Below, in pieces: positions 1-6,913 of a stretch of DNA of 7,300 nucleotides (positions are counted from its first letter, which is position 1; every line of letters starts with the position of its first letter). The DNA comes from an uncultured Clostridium sp. (GTDB taxonomy: Bacteria > Bacillota > Clostridia > TANB77 > CAG-508): contig USQS01000043.1 of assembly GCA_900556865.1 (NCBI GenBank), positions 1 to 7,300 on the forward strand. The letters run 5' to 3'. The notes beneath the pieces are model-generated. The model was not told the origin of the DNA. It worked only from the letters and a program-made list of their open reading frames with translations, and did no database searches. The position numbers and the translations under genes were made by a program.

Positions 1-145
1 AAATATATTTAGGTTTTTATAAAGGTTCTACCTATAAACCATTTAAAAAAATTTTTACTTTTTTAAAATTCATCTTTAGTTTACCACATATATCTATAAA
101 ATTCAAGAAAAGTTAAAATTTACGTAAATATTTTTATAAATTTTA

Positions 146-174
146 TAGACAATTTTAAAAATATGTGTTAATAT
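146..174 (+). promoter_or_regulatory. Promoter of tRNA-Leu(CAA)
   Basis: A -35-like TAGACA (146-151) is followed by a 17-bp spacer and a -10-like TAATAT (169-174). A TG at 166-167 makes it an extended -10 (TGnTAATAT). Transcription would begin near 181, about nine bases before the mature tRNA 5' end, which suits a short leader removed by RNase P. The background is so AT-rich that chance matches are common, so confidence rests on spacing and position. An alternative -10, TATACT at 174-179, has no -35 at the right distance. Confidence 0.55.
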
Positions 175-189
175 ATACTTAAATTATAT

Positions 190-272
190 GCCGATGTGGC
201 GGAATTGGTAGACGCACACGACTCAAAATCGTGCGGGCAACCATGTGGGTTCGAGTCCCACCATCGGTACCA
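190..272 (+). tRNA. tRNA-Leu, anticodon CAA
   Basis: This is a class II tRNA with a complete cloverleaf. The acceptor stem GCCGATG (190-196) pairs with 262-268, with a G-U wobble at pair 1-72. The D-arm contains GGCGGAATTGGTAGACGC. The anticodon stem 217-221/229-233 encloses loop CTCAAAA, with anticodon CAA at 224-226. A short variable arm follows (234-244), then T-arm GTGGG-TTCGAGT-CCCAC (245-261), discriminator A269 and an encoded CCA (270-272). It reads UUG codons. The loop carries A36-A37-A38, the usual requirement for MiaA-type prenylation of A37, and a pyrimidine at 34, so it fits the substrate type of TrmL, encoded at 4568-5068. The gene stands alone on the plus strand and runs straight into the terminator at 278-305. 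Confidence 0.97.
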
Positions 273-277
273 AAATA

Positions 278-305
278 AAAAAATGTAACTTCGGTTACAT
301 TTTTT
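278..305. terminator. Bidirectional hairpin terminator with UUCG loop
   Basis: The arms 278-289 and 294-305 pair perfectly over 12 bp around loop TTCG (290-293), closed by C-G. That is the C(UUCG)G form, a known very stable RNA tetraloop on the plus strand. The outer half of the stem is A on one side and T on the other, so each strand ends its hairpin in a run of U. Read on plus, it starts six bases after the CCA of tRNA-Leu. Read on minus, it starts four bases after the stop of the 44-codon frame at 310-444, and so ends the tatD operon. One structure can serve both convergent transcripts. Confidence 0.93.
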
Positions 306-309
306 GCTT

Positions 310-444
310 TTATATATTCTTTCTTTTTATCTTCTCTTCTTTTTCCACTTCATACCCTTCTTTTGTATTTTTTAAAATTTCATCTATTGAAACCATTATA
401 TCTTCTAGACTTTCGTCAAAATCGTCTCTTTTTACTTCTAGCAT
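310..444 (-). CDS. Small charged hypothetical protein, 44 aa
   Basis: This is an unrecognised short frame starting at ATG 444-442 and ending in TAA at 312-310. The protein begins MLEVKRDDFDESLEDIM and ends in EKIKRKNI. It is rich in Asp/Glu in its first half and Lys/Arg at its C-terminus, and has no cysteine, signal peptide or membrane segment. A helical, cytosolic peptide is likely. An AAAGGA core lies 11 bases before the ATG, the spacing seen at lepA and acpS in this window. An in-frame ATG 12 bases upstream abuts that core and could give 48 residues. It begins 50 bases after tatD, and its stop sits four bases from the terminator, as expected for the last gene of the operon. No function is proposed. 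It may be lineage-specific or a chance frame, although position and ribosome binding site favour a real gene. Confidence 0.55.
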   Translation of the reverse strand: MLEVKRDDFDESLEDIMVSIDEILKNTKEGYEVEKEEKIKRKNI

Positions 445-494
445 TTTTATCACCATCCTTTTCTAATGCATAATCGTTGAAAACTTCATTATAT

Positions 495-1289
495 TTATTT
501 TTCATCCTTTTCATTTAATTTAAATAAATTCAAAGCATTATTATATGTTACATTAGTAATTTCTTCTGGTGTAGAATTTGTAAACTCTGCTATTTTTTGA
601 ACAATAAATTTTAAATTTCTAGAATCATTTCTTATTCCTCTTCTAGGTTCTGGAGAAAGATAAGGTGAATCTGTTTCTATCAATATTTTATCTTTTGGTA
701 CCATTTGAATTATCTCTTTAGCATTTTTTGAATTTTTAAAAGTACAAGTTCCTCCAAAGCCCATATATAATCCATTTTCTAATCCATGCCTTACAAGTTC
801 TTTATTAAATGGTACACAATGTAATACTCCACTATTTTCCATTTTATAATTTCTAATAATATGAATCATGTCATCTATTGAATCTCTTGTATGTATTGAA
901 ATAGGAAGTTTTAGTTCATTTGCAATAGCTATTTGCATTATAAGAGCTTCTTTCTGCAATTCTTTGTTGTCATCTTGCCAATAATAATCTAACCCAACTT
1001 CTCCAACTGCAACAACCTTTTTATTTGAGATTATAAGTTGCTTTATTTCCTCTATACTTTTTAATAATTCTTCTTTAGTTTGTGGAATATTTTCTGGATG
1101 AAGCCCAACTCCTGCAAATATATATTCATATATATTTGCAAGTTTTATTGCAAATTTAGAGGACTCTACATCACATCCCATATTTACGATCTTTGTAACT
1201 CCCGATTTGAATAAACTTTTTATTACTTCATCTCTATCATCACTAAATTTATCATCATCATAATGCGCATGAGTATCAAAATAATACAC
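495..1289 (-). CDS. tatD: TatD family metal-dependent deoxyribonuclease
   Basis: The 264-residue product is full length for the TatD/YabD amidohydrolase-like family of cytosolic TIM-barrel nucleases, which degrade DNA using divalent metals. All expected metal ligands are visible: H7 and H9 in DTHAH, E97 in GEVGLDY, H133 in IHTRD, H157 in LHC, and D207 in ETDSPYLSPEPRRG. The usual HCFSG stretch after the fifth ligand reads HCVPF here, but the His is kept. Translation starts at GTG: TGA is the in-frame stop four codons upstream, and no ATG fits the family N-terminus. The likely ribosome binding site is AGGGGA about 12 bases upstream. The gene lies 20 bases after acpS in the same operon. TatD homologues are often found among housekeeping genes, and substrate and biological role vary or remain unsettled between species. 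No truncation is seen. Confidence 0.95.
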   Translation of the reverse strand: MYYFDTHAHYDDDKFSDDRDEVIKSLFKSGVTKIVNMGCDVESSKFAIKLANIYEYIFAGVGLHPENIPQTKEELLKSIEEIKQLIISNKKVVAVGEVGLDYYWQDDNKELQKEALIMQIAIANELKLPISIHTRDSIDDMIHIIRNYKMENSGVLHCVPFNKELVRHGLENGLYMGFGGTCTFKNSKNAKEIIQMVPKDKILIETDSPYLSPEPRRGIRNDSRNLKFIVQKIAEFTNSTPEEITNVTYNNALNLFKLNEKDEK

Positions 1290-1309
1290 CTCTAAAATTC
1301 ATCCCCTAT

Positions 1310-1684
1310 CTATTTAAATAAAACCACAACATTTGCAACAGCATATTCTTTGCAATGTGATATACTTACATCTATATTTTCTAATCTTTTATTTGATAAA
1401 AATAATATTTCTGTTCTTGGTCTGCCATTTTCATCATTTAAAGTTTCTATATCTTTCCATGAAATTGAGTATTTGTCTTTAACCTCTTCAGAAACAGCTT
1501 TAAAAACCGCTTCTTTTACAGCAAACCTAGCTGCATAATGTTCATATTTTGCTCTTCCCTTACTTTCACAATATTCAATTTCTTTGTCTGTATATATTTT
1601 ATTTAAAAATCTTTGTCCTAAAGATTCAATACTTTCTTTTATTCTAGAAATTTCTATTATATCTATACCACACTTTACCTTCAT
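1310..1684 (-). CDS. acpS: Holo-[acyl-carrier-protein] synthase
   Basis: AcpS transfers 4'-phosphopantetheine from coenzyme A to the conserved serine of acyl carrier protein, which activates it for fatty acid synthesis in the cytosol. The 124-residue protein has the normal AcpS length. It shows the N-terminal GIDIIEISRI motif with metal-binding D8, the FAVKEAVFKA helix (residues 54-63) with catalytic/metal E58, and the C-terminal SISHCKEYAVANVV strand region (107-120). AcpS acts as a trimer in related bacteria. The ATG start gives the standard MxxxGIDI beginning. Its AAGGA core overlaps the TAA stop of the upstream gene (1698-1700) and lies 10 bases before the start, so translation is probably coupled. 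The stop is 20 bases before tatD. Nothing is missing or unusual. Confidence 0.96.
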   Translation of the reverse strand: MKVKCGIDIIEISRIKESIESLGQRFLNKIYTDKEIEYCESKGRAKYEHYAARFAVKEAVFKAVSEEVKDKYSISWKDIETLNDENGRPRTEILFLSNKRLENIDVSISHCKEYAVANVVVLFK

Positions 1685-1697
1685 TTTATTTCATTCC

Positions 1698-2945
1698 TTA
1701 TAATAAAGTTAAGAAAAAATTTAATACATTAAACAAAAGTATTATTCCTAAAATAACCACCATACATGTAGAAATTTTTTCATTTTTTTCTATTTTTAAT
1801 TCTCTATATAAAATATCATATTTATTTTTAACATCTCCATATATTTTTTCTATTTCTAAAGTTTCTTTCAAATCTTTATAATATAAACTTCCAATATCTT
1901 CTGTTGTAACTTCTTGAACCCATATATTTTTTGTGAACTCCACAAATTCTTTTCTGGTATTTTGAAGATTTACACCTTGTTTAAATTTATAATTCAATTT
2001 TTTCAAATATACTTTTAAATATAAAGAAAGTATGTATGTATAAAAATATTTATTTTCAAATTCTTGTTCTAAAATAGTGTAATTATCTATGTCACAATCT
2101 GAACACAACAAATTGACACCTAATTTTGAAATTCCTATTTTAGAAAATTTAGAATTTGCAATAACTTTTGCATTTTCACAAATTAAAGAATCTTTATTAC
2201 TGTCACTTGGCAAAATATTTACATATTTATAAAAATCGTTTTTTATTCCTTCAAAAGATGTATCAACATTCCAAACATCTTGTTTTATACATGCATATGA
2301 ATAAGTATAAAATCTTTCAATATCTAAATTTAATTTTAATGCATCTGTATTTGGACCTGTTATATTATAAATAAATTCTTGTAGCTCTTGAATATTTTCA
2401 AAAGAATCAGCTTGAACTTTTATTTTATCATAATTTTTCAAATTATTATATTCTTGGTTTATGTCTCTAAATTTATAGTTAAAGTTCAAAACATCTGCAA
2501 AATTCTCACTCTCTTCTATATTTGTTTTTAAATACAAAAAACAAATTCCTGTATTAAATAATACTATACCAACTTTTTGTATTTTAAAAAATATACTATT
2601 CTCATCAATTGTTTTTCCTTGCATATCTTTTTTCATTTCATATTCAAAAGTTATACTTGGATAATGTGCAAGTACTGCAGCTTTTGTTTCTATTGGTAGT
2701 TCATCAAATTTTTCTTTTTTATTTTTATCTTCTAATTCAAACGTACTAAACAATACCTCTCTTATTTTAGGTAAAAAATGTGTGTATATTTCCAAATCCT
2801 TATCTTTTTGAAAAATTCTTAACTTAAATTTTTCTTCTTTTAATAATTTTAAAATATATTTAGCATATTTGCTCTCATTTATTACAAATGTATGCAAAAA
2901 ATATGTATATTGAAATCTTGTCTTTAGCTCCATTTTTACTTTCAT
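1698..2945 (-). CDS. Unrecognised tail-anchored membrane protein, 415 aa
   Basis: I do not recognise this family. A long soluble region (about residues 1-390) with many Lys, Glu and aromatic residues has no signal peptide. It ends in one strongly hydrophobic helix (about 392-415) that runs to the last residue. That layout predicts a cytosolic domain held to the membrane by its C-terminus. Residues 355-390 look like a charged helix or coiled coil leading into the anchor. Helix followed by a C-terminal membrane segment recalls CorA- or RMD1-type proteins, but there is no GMN motif and only one membrane segment, so this is only a resemblance. A lone CSDC pair lies at 281-284. AAGGAAGGA directly abuts the first ATG; Met5 (ATG at 2933-2931) is an equally likely start. 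It sits 29 bases after the WG-repeat gene and 13 before acpS, so it is surely co-transcribed. Confidence 0.8.
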   Translation of the reverse strand: MKVKMELKTRFQYTYFLHTFVINESKYAKYILKLLKEEKFKLRIFQKDKDLEIYTHFLPKIREVLFSTFELEDKNKKEKFDELPIETKAAVLAHYPSITFEYEMKKDMQGKTIDENSIFFKIQKVGIVLFNTGICFLYLKTNIEESENFADVLNFNYKFRDINQEYNNLKNYDKIKVQADSFENIQELQEFIYNITGPNTDALKLNLDIERFYTYSYACIKQDVWNVDTSFEGIKNDFYKYVNILPSDSNKDSLICENAKVIANSKFSKIGISKLGVNLLCSDCDIDNYTILEQEFENKYFYTYILSLYLKVYLKKLNYKFKQGVNLQNTRKEFVEFTKNIWVQEVTTEDIGSLYYKDLKETLEIEKIYGDVKNKYDILYRELKIEKNEKISTCMVVILGIILLFNVLNFFLTLL

Positions 2946-2974
2946 TCCTTCCTTAAGTCTTTCTGCCTAAAAAA

Positions 2975-4489
2975 TTATTTTTCACAATAATAGTTCATAT
3001 TTAAGTCCATTCCTAAATGCCATTTTCCTATAAAATCTATTTTTAAATTATTATCTAAATTATAATATGGTTCAATTACTATATTCGAATTTCTGTCTAT
3101 AGCTCCCCAAAGTCCATCTTTCTTTACAGCAGCATATCCATATTTATTTAGTTCTTGTGCATCATCATATATATAATCTATTACTACGTCGCCTTTAGCA
3201 TTTACATATCCATACTTTCCATCTTTTTTACTGACAAAAATTGAGTTGTTTTTTAAAATATCTTTAACATCTTTTTCTTCAAATTTAAAATTATAATATT
3301 TATAATTATCATCAACTTTTACTTTCATGTAACCTTCTTCAATATTTAATTCGGAAAGTATTCCTGTTACTCTTGTTTCAAAATTAGTATCTATAATATA
3401 TGAATTAAATTTCTCATCTTCTGCAATATATAATCCTGCTTTTTTGTTATAGTCTGTTTTTTGATATTCAAAAGGAATTTTCTGATTTTTTTCAATATCA
3501 ATAATTCCGTATTTTCCATTTTCCTTTGCAGAAAAAATATCTGTATTTATTTCTTTTAAATCATCATAAATTGAATCTATTACAACTTCTCCAACAAAAT
3601 TCATTAATCCATATTTATTGTTTTTTGAAAATATTACTCCAGAATTTGCAATTTGAATAATTTTATCAAAATTATCTGAAATAATTATTTCTTCTTTACT
3701 ATTAATAACTTTTTGTTTTCCATTTTCTTCAATTACAAAATACTTATCATTATATATGTCGTCTATTTTCTCATATTTATTTGCTAAAACTTGTTCTCCA
3801 GAAAAATTCACTAAACCATATTTATTTTCAGCATTTACTGTAATATATCCATTTTTATAATCATCTCCAAATGGTAAAATTTGTGTATATATAGTATCTA
3901 ATATTTTAATTCCTTTAGAATTAACTAAACCTAATTTTCCATCTTTTTCTACTACCAAACTATTTTGTATTCCTTTTATTGTTTCAATTTTGTTGTAACT
4001 TGGTGCTAAAATTTCTTTTCCTTCTAAATTTATTAACCCCCAAAGTCCATTTTTTTGAACCTTTAAAACTGTATTTTCATACCATATATTTCCTGATTTA
4101 TCATAATTTTCAAGACTTTCTATTTTTTCATAACCAGTAAAAACTTCTTCATTTTTGTTATTTACAGCTTTTGTTTTATACTCACCTGTTTGCTCATTTA
4201 CATCATATGTAAGTAAAAACACATCTTTATTTTCATCTACAATAATTGGCATTTCTTGGTACATAGGTTCAATTATTTTTTCTCCATTGCTTCCTAAAAT
4301 CCCCCATTTATTGTCTTGATAAATTGCAAAATAGTTTATAATTTCAACTGGTTTCGTATTTTTTGCTTTAGTTAGGATGTTTTTTATTATGAATATAGCC
4401 ATAATAAAAACAATAATTGCTATGATTACAGCAAAGACTTTCTTATAATTAAGTTTTCCTTCTCCACTATATCTTCTTCCTCTACTCAT
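2975..4489 (-). CDS. Membrane-anchored WG-repeat protein, 504 aa
   Basis: The N-terminus is basic (MSRGRRYSGEGKLNYKK) and precedes a single hydrophobic helix (about 18-37). This signal-anchor arrangement would place the remaining 460 or so residues outside the cell. That part is built from repeats of the WG (KWG) beta-repeat type: an aromatic-Gly pair, a short strand ending in N/D-x-x-G, then I/V-x-x-x-Y. Units start near W62, W150, L186, Y224, Y293, Y327, Y426 and W461, with degenerate copies near 258 and 397. Units 293-313 and 426-448 are very alike (both contain YDD), suggesting internal duplication. The last 15 residues (WHLGMDLNMNYYCEK) are not repeat-like. WG repeats are common in Clostridia, but their ligands are mostly unknown; a binding or scaffold role is inference. 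The gene is first in its operon and has the strongest ribosome binding site here (AGGAGG at 4499-4494, four bases from ATG). Confidence 0.9.
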   Translation of the reverse strand: MSRGRRYSGEGKLNYKKVFAVIIAIIVFIMAIFIIKNILTKAKNTKPVEIINYFAIYQDNKWGILGSNGEKIIEPMYQEMPIIVDENKDVFLLTYDVNEQTGEYKTKAVNNKNEEVFTGYEKIESLENYDKSGNIWYENTVLKVQKNGLWGLINLEGKEILAPSYNKIETIKGIQNSLVVEKDGKLGLVNSKGIKILDTIYTQILPFGDDYKNGYITVNAENKYGLVNFSGEQVLANKYEKIDDIYNDKYFVIEENGKQKVINSKEEIIISDNFDKIIQIANSGVIFSKNNKYGLMNFVGEVVIDSIYDDLKEINTDIFSAKENGKYGIIDIEKNQKIPFEYQKTDYNKKAGLYIAEDEKFNSYIIDTNFETRVTGILSELNIEEGYMKVKVDDNYKYYNFKFEEKDVKDILKNNSIFVSKKDGKYGYVNAKGDVVIDYIYDDAQELNKYGYAAVKKDGLWGAIDRNSNIVIEPYYNLDNNLKIDFIGKWHLGMDLNMNYYCEK

Positions 4490-4521
4490 AGTTCCTCCTA
4501 AATTTATATTACTTCAAAATT

Positions 4522-4550
4522 ATTCTACTATAAAAGACAAAAAATGTCAA
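4522..4550 (-). promoter_or_regulatory. Promoter of the WG-repeat/acpS/tatD operon
   Basis: On the minus strand a perfect -35 box TTGACA (4550-4545) is separated by exactly 17 bp from a -10 box TAGAAT (4527-4522). Transcription would begin near 4515, about 25 bases before the WG-repeat start codon. It lies in the 78-base gap after trmL, the only sizeable gap between minus-strand genes. An inverted repeat GACA-AAAAA-TGTC (4536-4548) overlaps the -35 box. It could be a regulator site or a weak hairpin ending trmL transcripts. Read-through from lepA-trmL into this operon remains possible because no strong terminator is present. Confidence 0.75.
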
Positions 4551-4567
4551 TTTTTAATATTAATTTT

Positions 4568-5068
4568 TTAGCTAAAATACCCACTTATTTCTTGTAAATC
4601 TTCAAAATTTTTCTGTCTTAAAATTTCATAAGTAATTATTGCTACAGAATTAGATAAATTTAAAGATCTTAAAGTTGCTTTCATTGGAATTCTTATTGTT
4701 TTAGTGTTTAAATATTTTTCTAAAAGCCACTCTGGAAGCCCTTTTGTTTCCTTTCCATATAACACAAAAACTTCGTCCATTTTAGAATAGTCAATATCGG
4801 TATATTTTGTTTTCCCTTTAGTAGTTGCAAAAAACATATTATACTTTTCTGGAGGATATTTTTCTAAAAAAGCTCGTAAATTCTCGTGTTCTTCTAATTC
4901 TAATTTGTCCCAATAATCCAAACCAGCCCTTTTAACAGATTTTTCATCTATTTTAAATCCTAAAGGATGTATTAAATGAAGTTTTGCTCCTGTTATAGCA
5001 CAAGTTCTTGCAATATTTCCTGTGTTCTGTGGTATTTCTGGCTCACACATTACTATGTTAATTTTCAT
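4568..5068 (-). CDS. trmL: tRNA (cytidine/uridine-34 2'-O)-methyltransferase TrmL
   Basis: This is a SPOUT-class methyltransferase that methylates the ribose of wobble base 34 in tRNA-Leu (CAA and UAA anticodons in E. coli), using S-adenosylmethionine. With the start chosen here it has 166 residues, close to the family length. The three SPOUT motifs are present: PEIPQNTGNIAR (10-21), YGKETKGLPE (104-113), and IPM (127-129) leading into RSLNLSNSVA (134-143), which form the trefoil-knot cofactor site. The start is ambiguous. AGGAAGGA (5081-5088) touches an ATG at 5080-5078, giving MSVEMKINIV. I prefer the ATG at 5068, 12 bases from the AGGA core, because it gives the usual MKINIV-type beginning. 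It starts just after lepA and shares its transcript. A tRNA-Leu(CAA) of the expected substrate type is at 190-272. Assignment to TrmL rather than another SPOUT enzyme rests on these motifs and the short length. Confidence 0.92.
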   Translation of the reverse strand: MKINIVMCEPEIPQNTGNIARTCAITGAKLHLIHPLGFKIDEKSVKRAGLDYWDKLELEEHENLRAFLEKYPPEKYNMFFATTKGKTKYTDIDYSKMDEVFVLYGKETKGLPEWLLEKYLNTKTIRIPMKATLRSLNLSNSVAIITYEILRQKNFEDLQEISGYFS

Positions 5069-5080
5069 TTCTACACTCAT

Positions 5081-5088
5081 TCCTTCCT
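5081..5088 (-). promoter_or_regulatory. Ribosome binding site of trmL
   Basis: AGGAAGGA on the minus strand, followed without a gap by ATGA. The ATG fused to the core is four codons before the preferred start and in frame with it, so this site decides between 170 and 166 residues. The spacing to the preferred start (12) is close to the 10-11 bases seen at acpS and lepA, where the protein family fixes the start. Confidence 0.6.
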
Positions 5089-5089
5089 G

Positions 5090-6902
5090 TTATTCATCAT
5101 CTAACTTAAGTACTGATAAAAATGCTTCTTGTGGCATTTCAACTTTTCCTATTTGTCTCATCTTTTCTTTTCCTCTTTTTTGCTTTTCTAATAATTTTTT
5201 CTTTCTTGTTATATCTCCACCATAGCATTTTGCCAAAACGTCTTTCCTTAAAGCTGATATAGTTTCTCTTGCAATTACAGTACCACCAATTACAGCTTGG
5301 ATTGGAATTACAAATAAATGCCTTGGAATAACAGTTTTTAGCTTTTCTACCATTTTTCTTCCTCTTACATATGCCATATCTTTGTGAACAATTAATGACA
5401 ATGCATCAACATTCTCTCCATTTACTCTTATATCTAATTTAACTAATTTAGATTCTTTATATCCTTTTAATTCATAATCAAATGATGCATAACCTTTTGT
5501 TTTAGATTTTAAATTATCAAAAAAATCATATATAATTTCATTTAATGGCATTTCGTAAACTAAATCTACTCTGTTTTCATCCAAATATTTCATATCAATA
5601 TATGTACCTCTTCTATTTTGGCACATCTGAATAATTCCACCAACATACTCTTTTGGTGTTATAATATTTGCAGTAACTATTGGCTCTTCAATAAATGCAA
5701 TTTCTGCAGAAGTCGGTAAATCTCCTGGATTATATATGTCTAATACTTCTCCATTTGTTTTATGTACTTTATATATAACAGATGGTGCTGTTGTAATTAA
5801 GCCTAAATCAAATTCTCTATCTAGCCTTTCTTCGATTATTTCTAAATGTAATAATCCTAAAAAACCACATCTAAATCCAAAACCAAGTGCTTGTGATGTT
5901 TCTTGTTCAAATTCAAGAGCAGCATCATTTAATTTTAATTTTTCTAAAGCAACTTTTAAATTTTCATATTCACTACCATCTATTGGGTATATTCCACAAT
6001 ATACCATTGGCTGAACTTTTTTATACCCCTTTAATGGTTCTTCTGCAGGATTAGAACTCTGGGTTATTGTATCTCCAACATAAATTTCAGATAAACTTTT
6101 TATACTAGCTGCAATATAACCAACCTCTCCTGCTTTTAGTTCTGTACAAGGCATATACGAACCCGGTACAAAATATCCCACTTCTGTAACGCAAAATTTC
6201 TTTTTTGCTTGCATAAGAAGAATTTCATCTCCTACTTTAACTTTTCCTTCCATAACTCTAACATATGCTATAGCACCTTTATAATTATCATAATACGAGT
6301 CAAAAATTAAACACTTTGTTTTTGCATTTTCATCTCCTTGTGGGCAAGGAAGCTCTGTTACAATTTTTTCTAAAACTTCTTCAACATTAAGTCCCGTTTT
6401 AGCAGAAATACAAGGACAATCAATGGCAGGAATTCCAATAATATCTTCTATTTCTTTCTTTACTTCTTCTGGCCTACTACTTGGTAAATCTATTTTATTA
6501 ATAACAGGTAAAACCTCTAAATTATTATCTATTGCAAGATATACATTTGCCAAAGTTTGAGCTTCTACACCTTGAGTACTATCTACTATTAAAATTGCCC
6601 CATCACATGCTGCTAGACTTCTTGAAACTTCATAATTAAAATCTACATGCCCAGGTGTATCTATCAAATTAAATGTATATTCATTTCCATCTTTAGCCTT
6701 ATATTTCATTCTTACAGATTGTGCCTTTATTGTAATTCCTCTTTCTCTTTCAATTTCCATATTGTCTAATATTTGTTCTTCCATCTCTCTTTTTGAAAGT
6801 GAACCGTGTTTTTTCTATTAATCTATCTGCTAATGTCGATTTTCCATGATCTATATGTGCAATTATGCTAAAATTTCTTATATATTTTTTATAGTTATCC
6901 AT
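5090..6902 (-). CDS. lepA: Elongation factor 4 (LepA) GTPase, broken by a one-base frameshift
   Basis: LepA/EF4 is a translational GTPase that binds the ribosome and is linked to back-translocation or initiation and 30S maturation. With the extra base at 6806 ignored, the gene encodes 603 residues, the normal length, from MDNYKKYIRN to VLKLDDE. It then has P-loop AHIDHGKST (15-23), switch I ERERGITIK (51-59), DTPGHVDF (81-88), NKID (135-138), SAKTG (166-170), and the LepA-specific C-terminal domain with AKCYGGDITRKKKLLEKQK. As written, the frame from 6902 shifts after Thr32 and stops at 6750. The frame 5090-6784 is open from Met40 but lacks the P-loop and could not be an active GTPase by itself. 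The start at 6902 has AAAGGA 11 bases upstream; an in-frame ATG at 6941 lies upstream of the proposed promoter. trmL follows nine bases after the stop. A sequencing error is likelier than a true pseudogene, because everything else is intact. Confidence 0.93.
6806..6806 (-). other. lepA: Frameshifting extra base in lepA
   Basis: The coding strand reads ATA GAA AAA ACA CGG TTC ACT. Dropping the C opposite G6806 gives ATA GAA AAA ACA GGT TCA CTT TCA AAA AGA GAG ATG, that is IEKTGSLSKREM, which matches the LepA family consensus in this region. The base is not inside a homopolymer, though an A6 run (6809-6814) lies three bases upstream on the coding strand. Confidence 0.85.
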
Positions 6903-6913
6903 AATTAATTCAT

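Noticed and set aside
12..40. Imperfect inverted repeat GGTTT...AAACC at the left edge
   Set aside because: The stem has two bulges and no clear U-run; with no gene visible to its left, it cannot be called a terminator or riboswitch.
119..128. Palindrome TTTACGTAAA upstream of the tRNA-Leu promoter
   Set aside because: A 10-base palindrome in AT-rich sequence is expected by chance, and tRNA genes rarely have operators.
245..466. Plus-strand 73-codon open frame, rich in Phe, Ser and Ile
   Set aside because: It starts inside the T-arm region of tRNA-Leu, runs through the terminator and is antisense to the small frame at 310-444. Its composition is that of complementary AT-rich coding sequence, and it has no ribosome binding site.
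5736..6014. Plus-strand 92-codon open frame within lepA
   Set aside because: It is the antisense shadow of a strongly conserved LepA coding region, with no ribosome binding site or recognisable motif.
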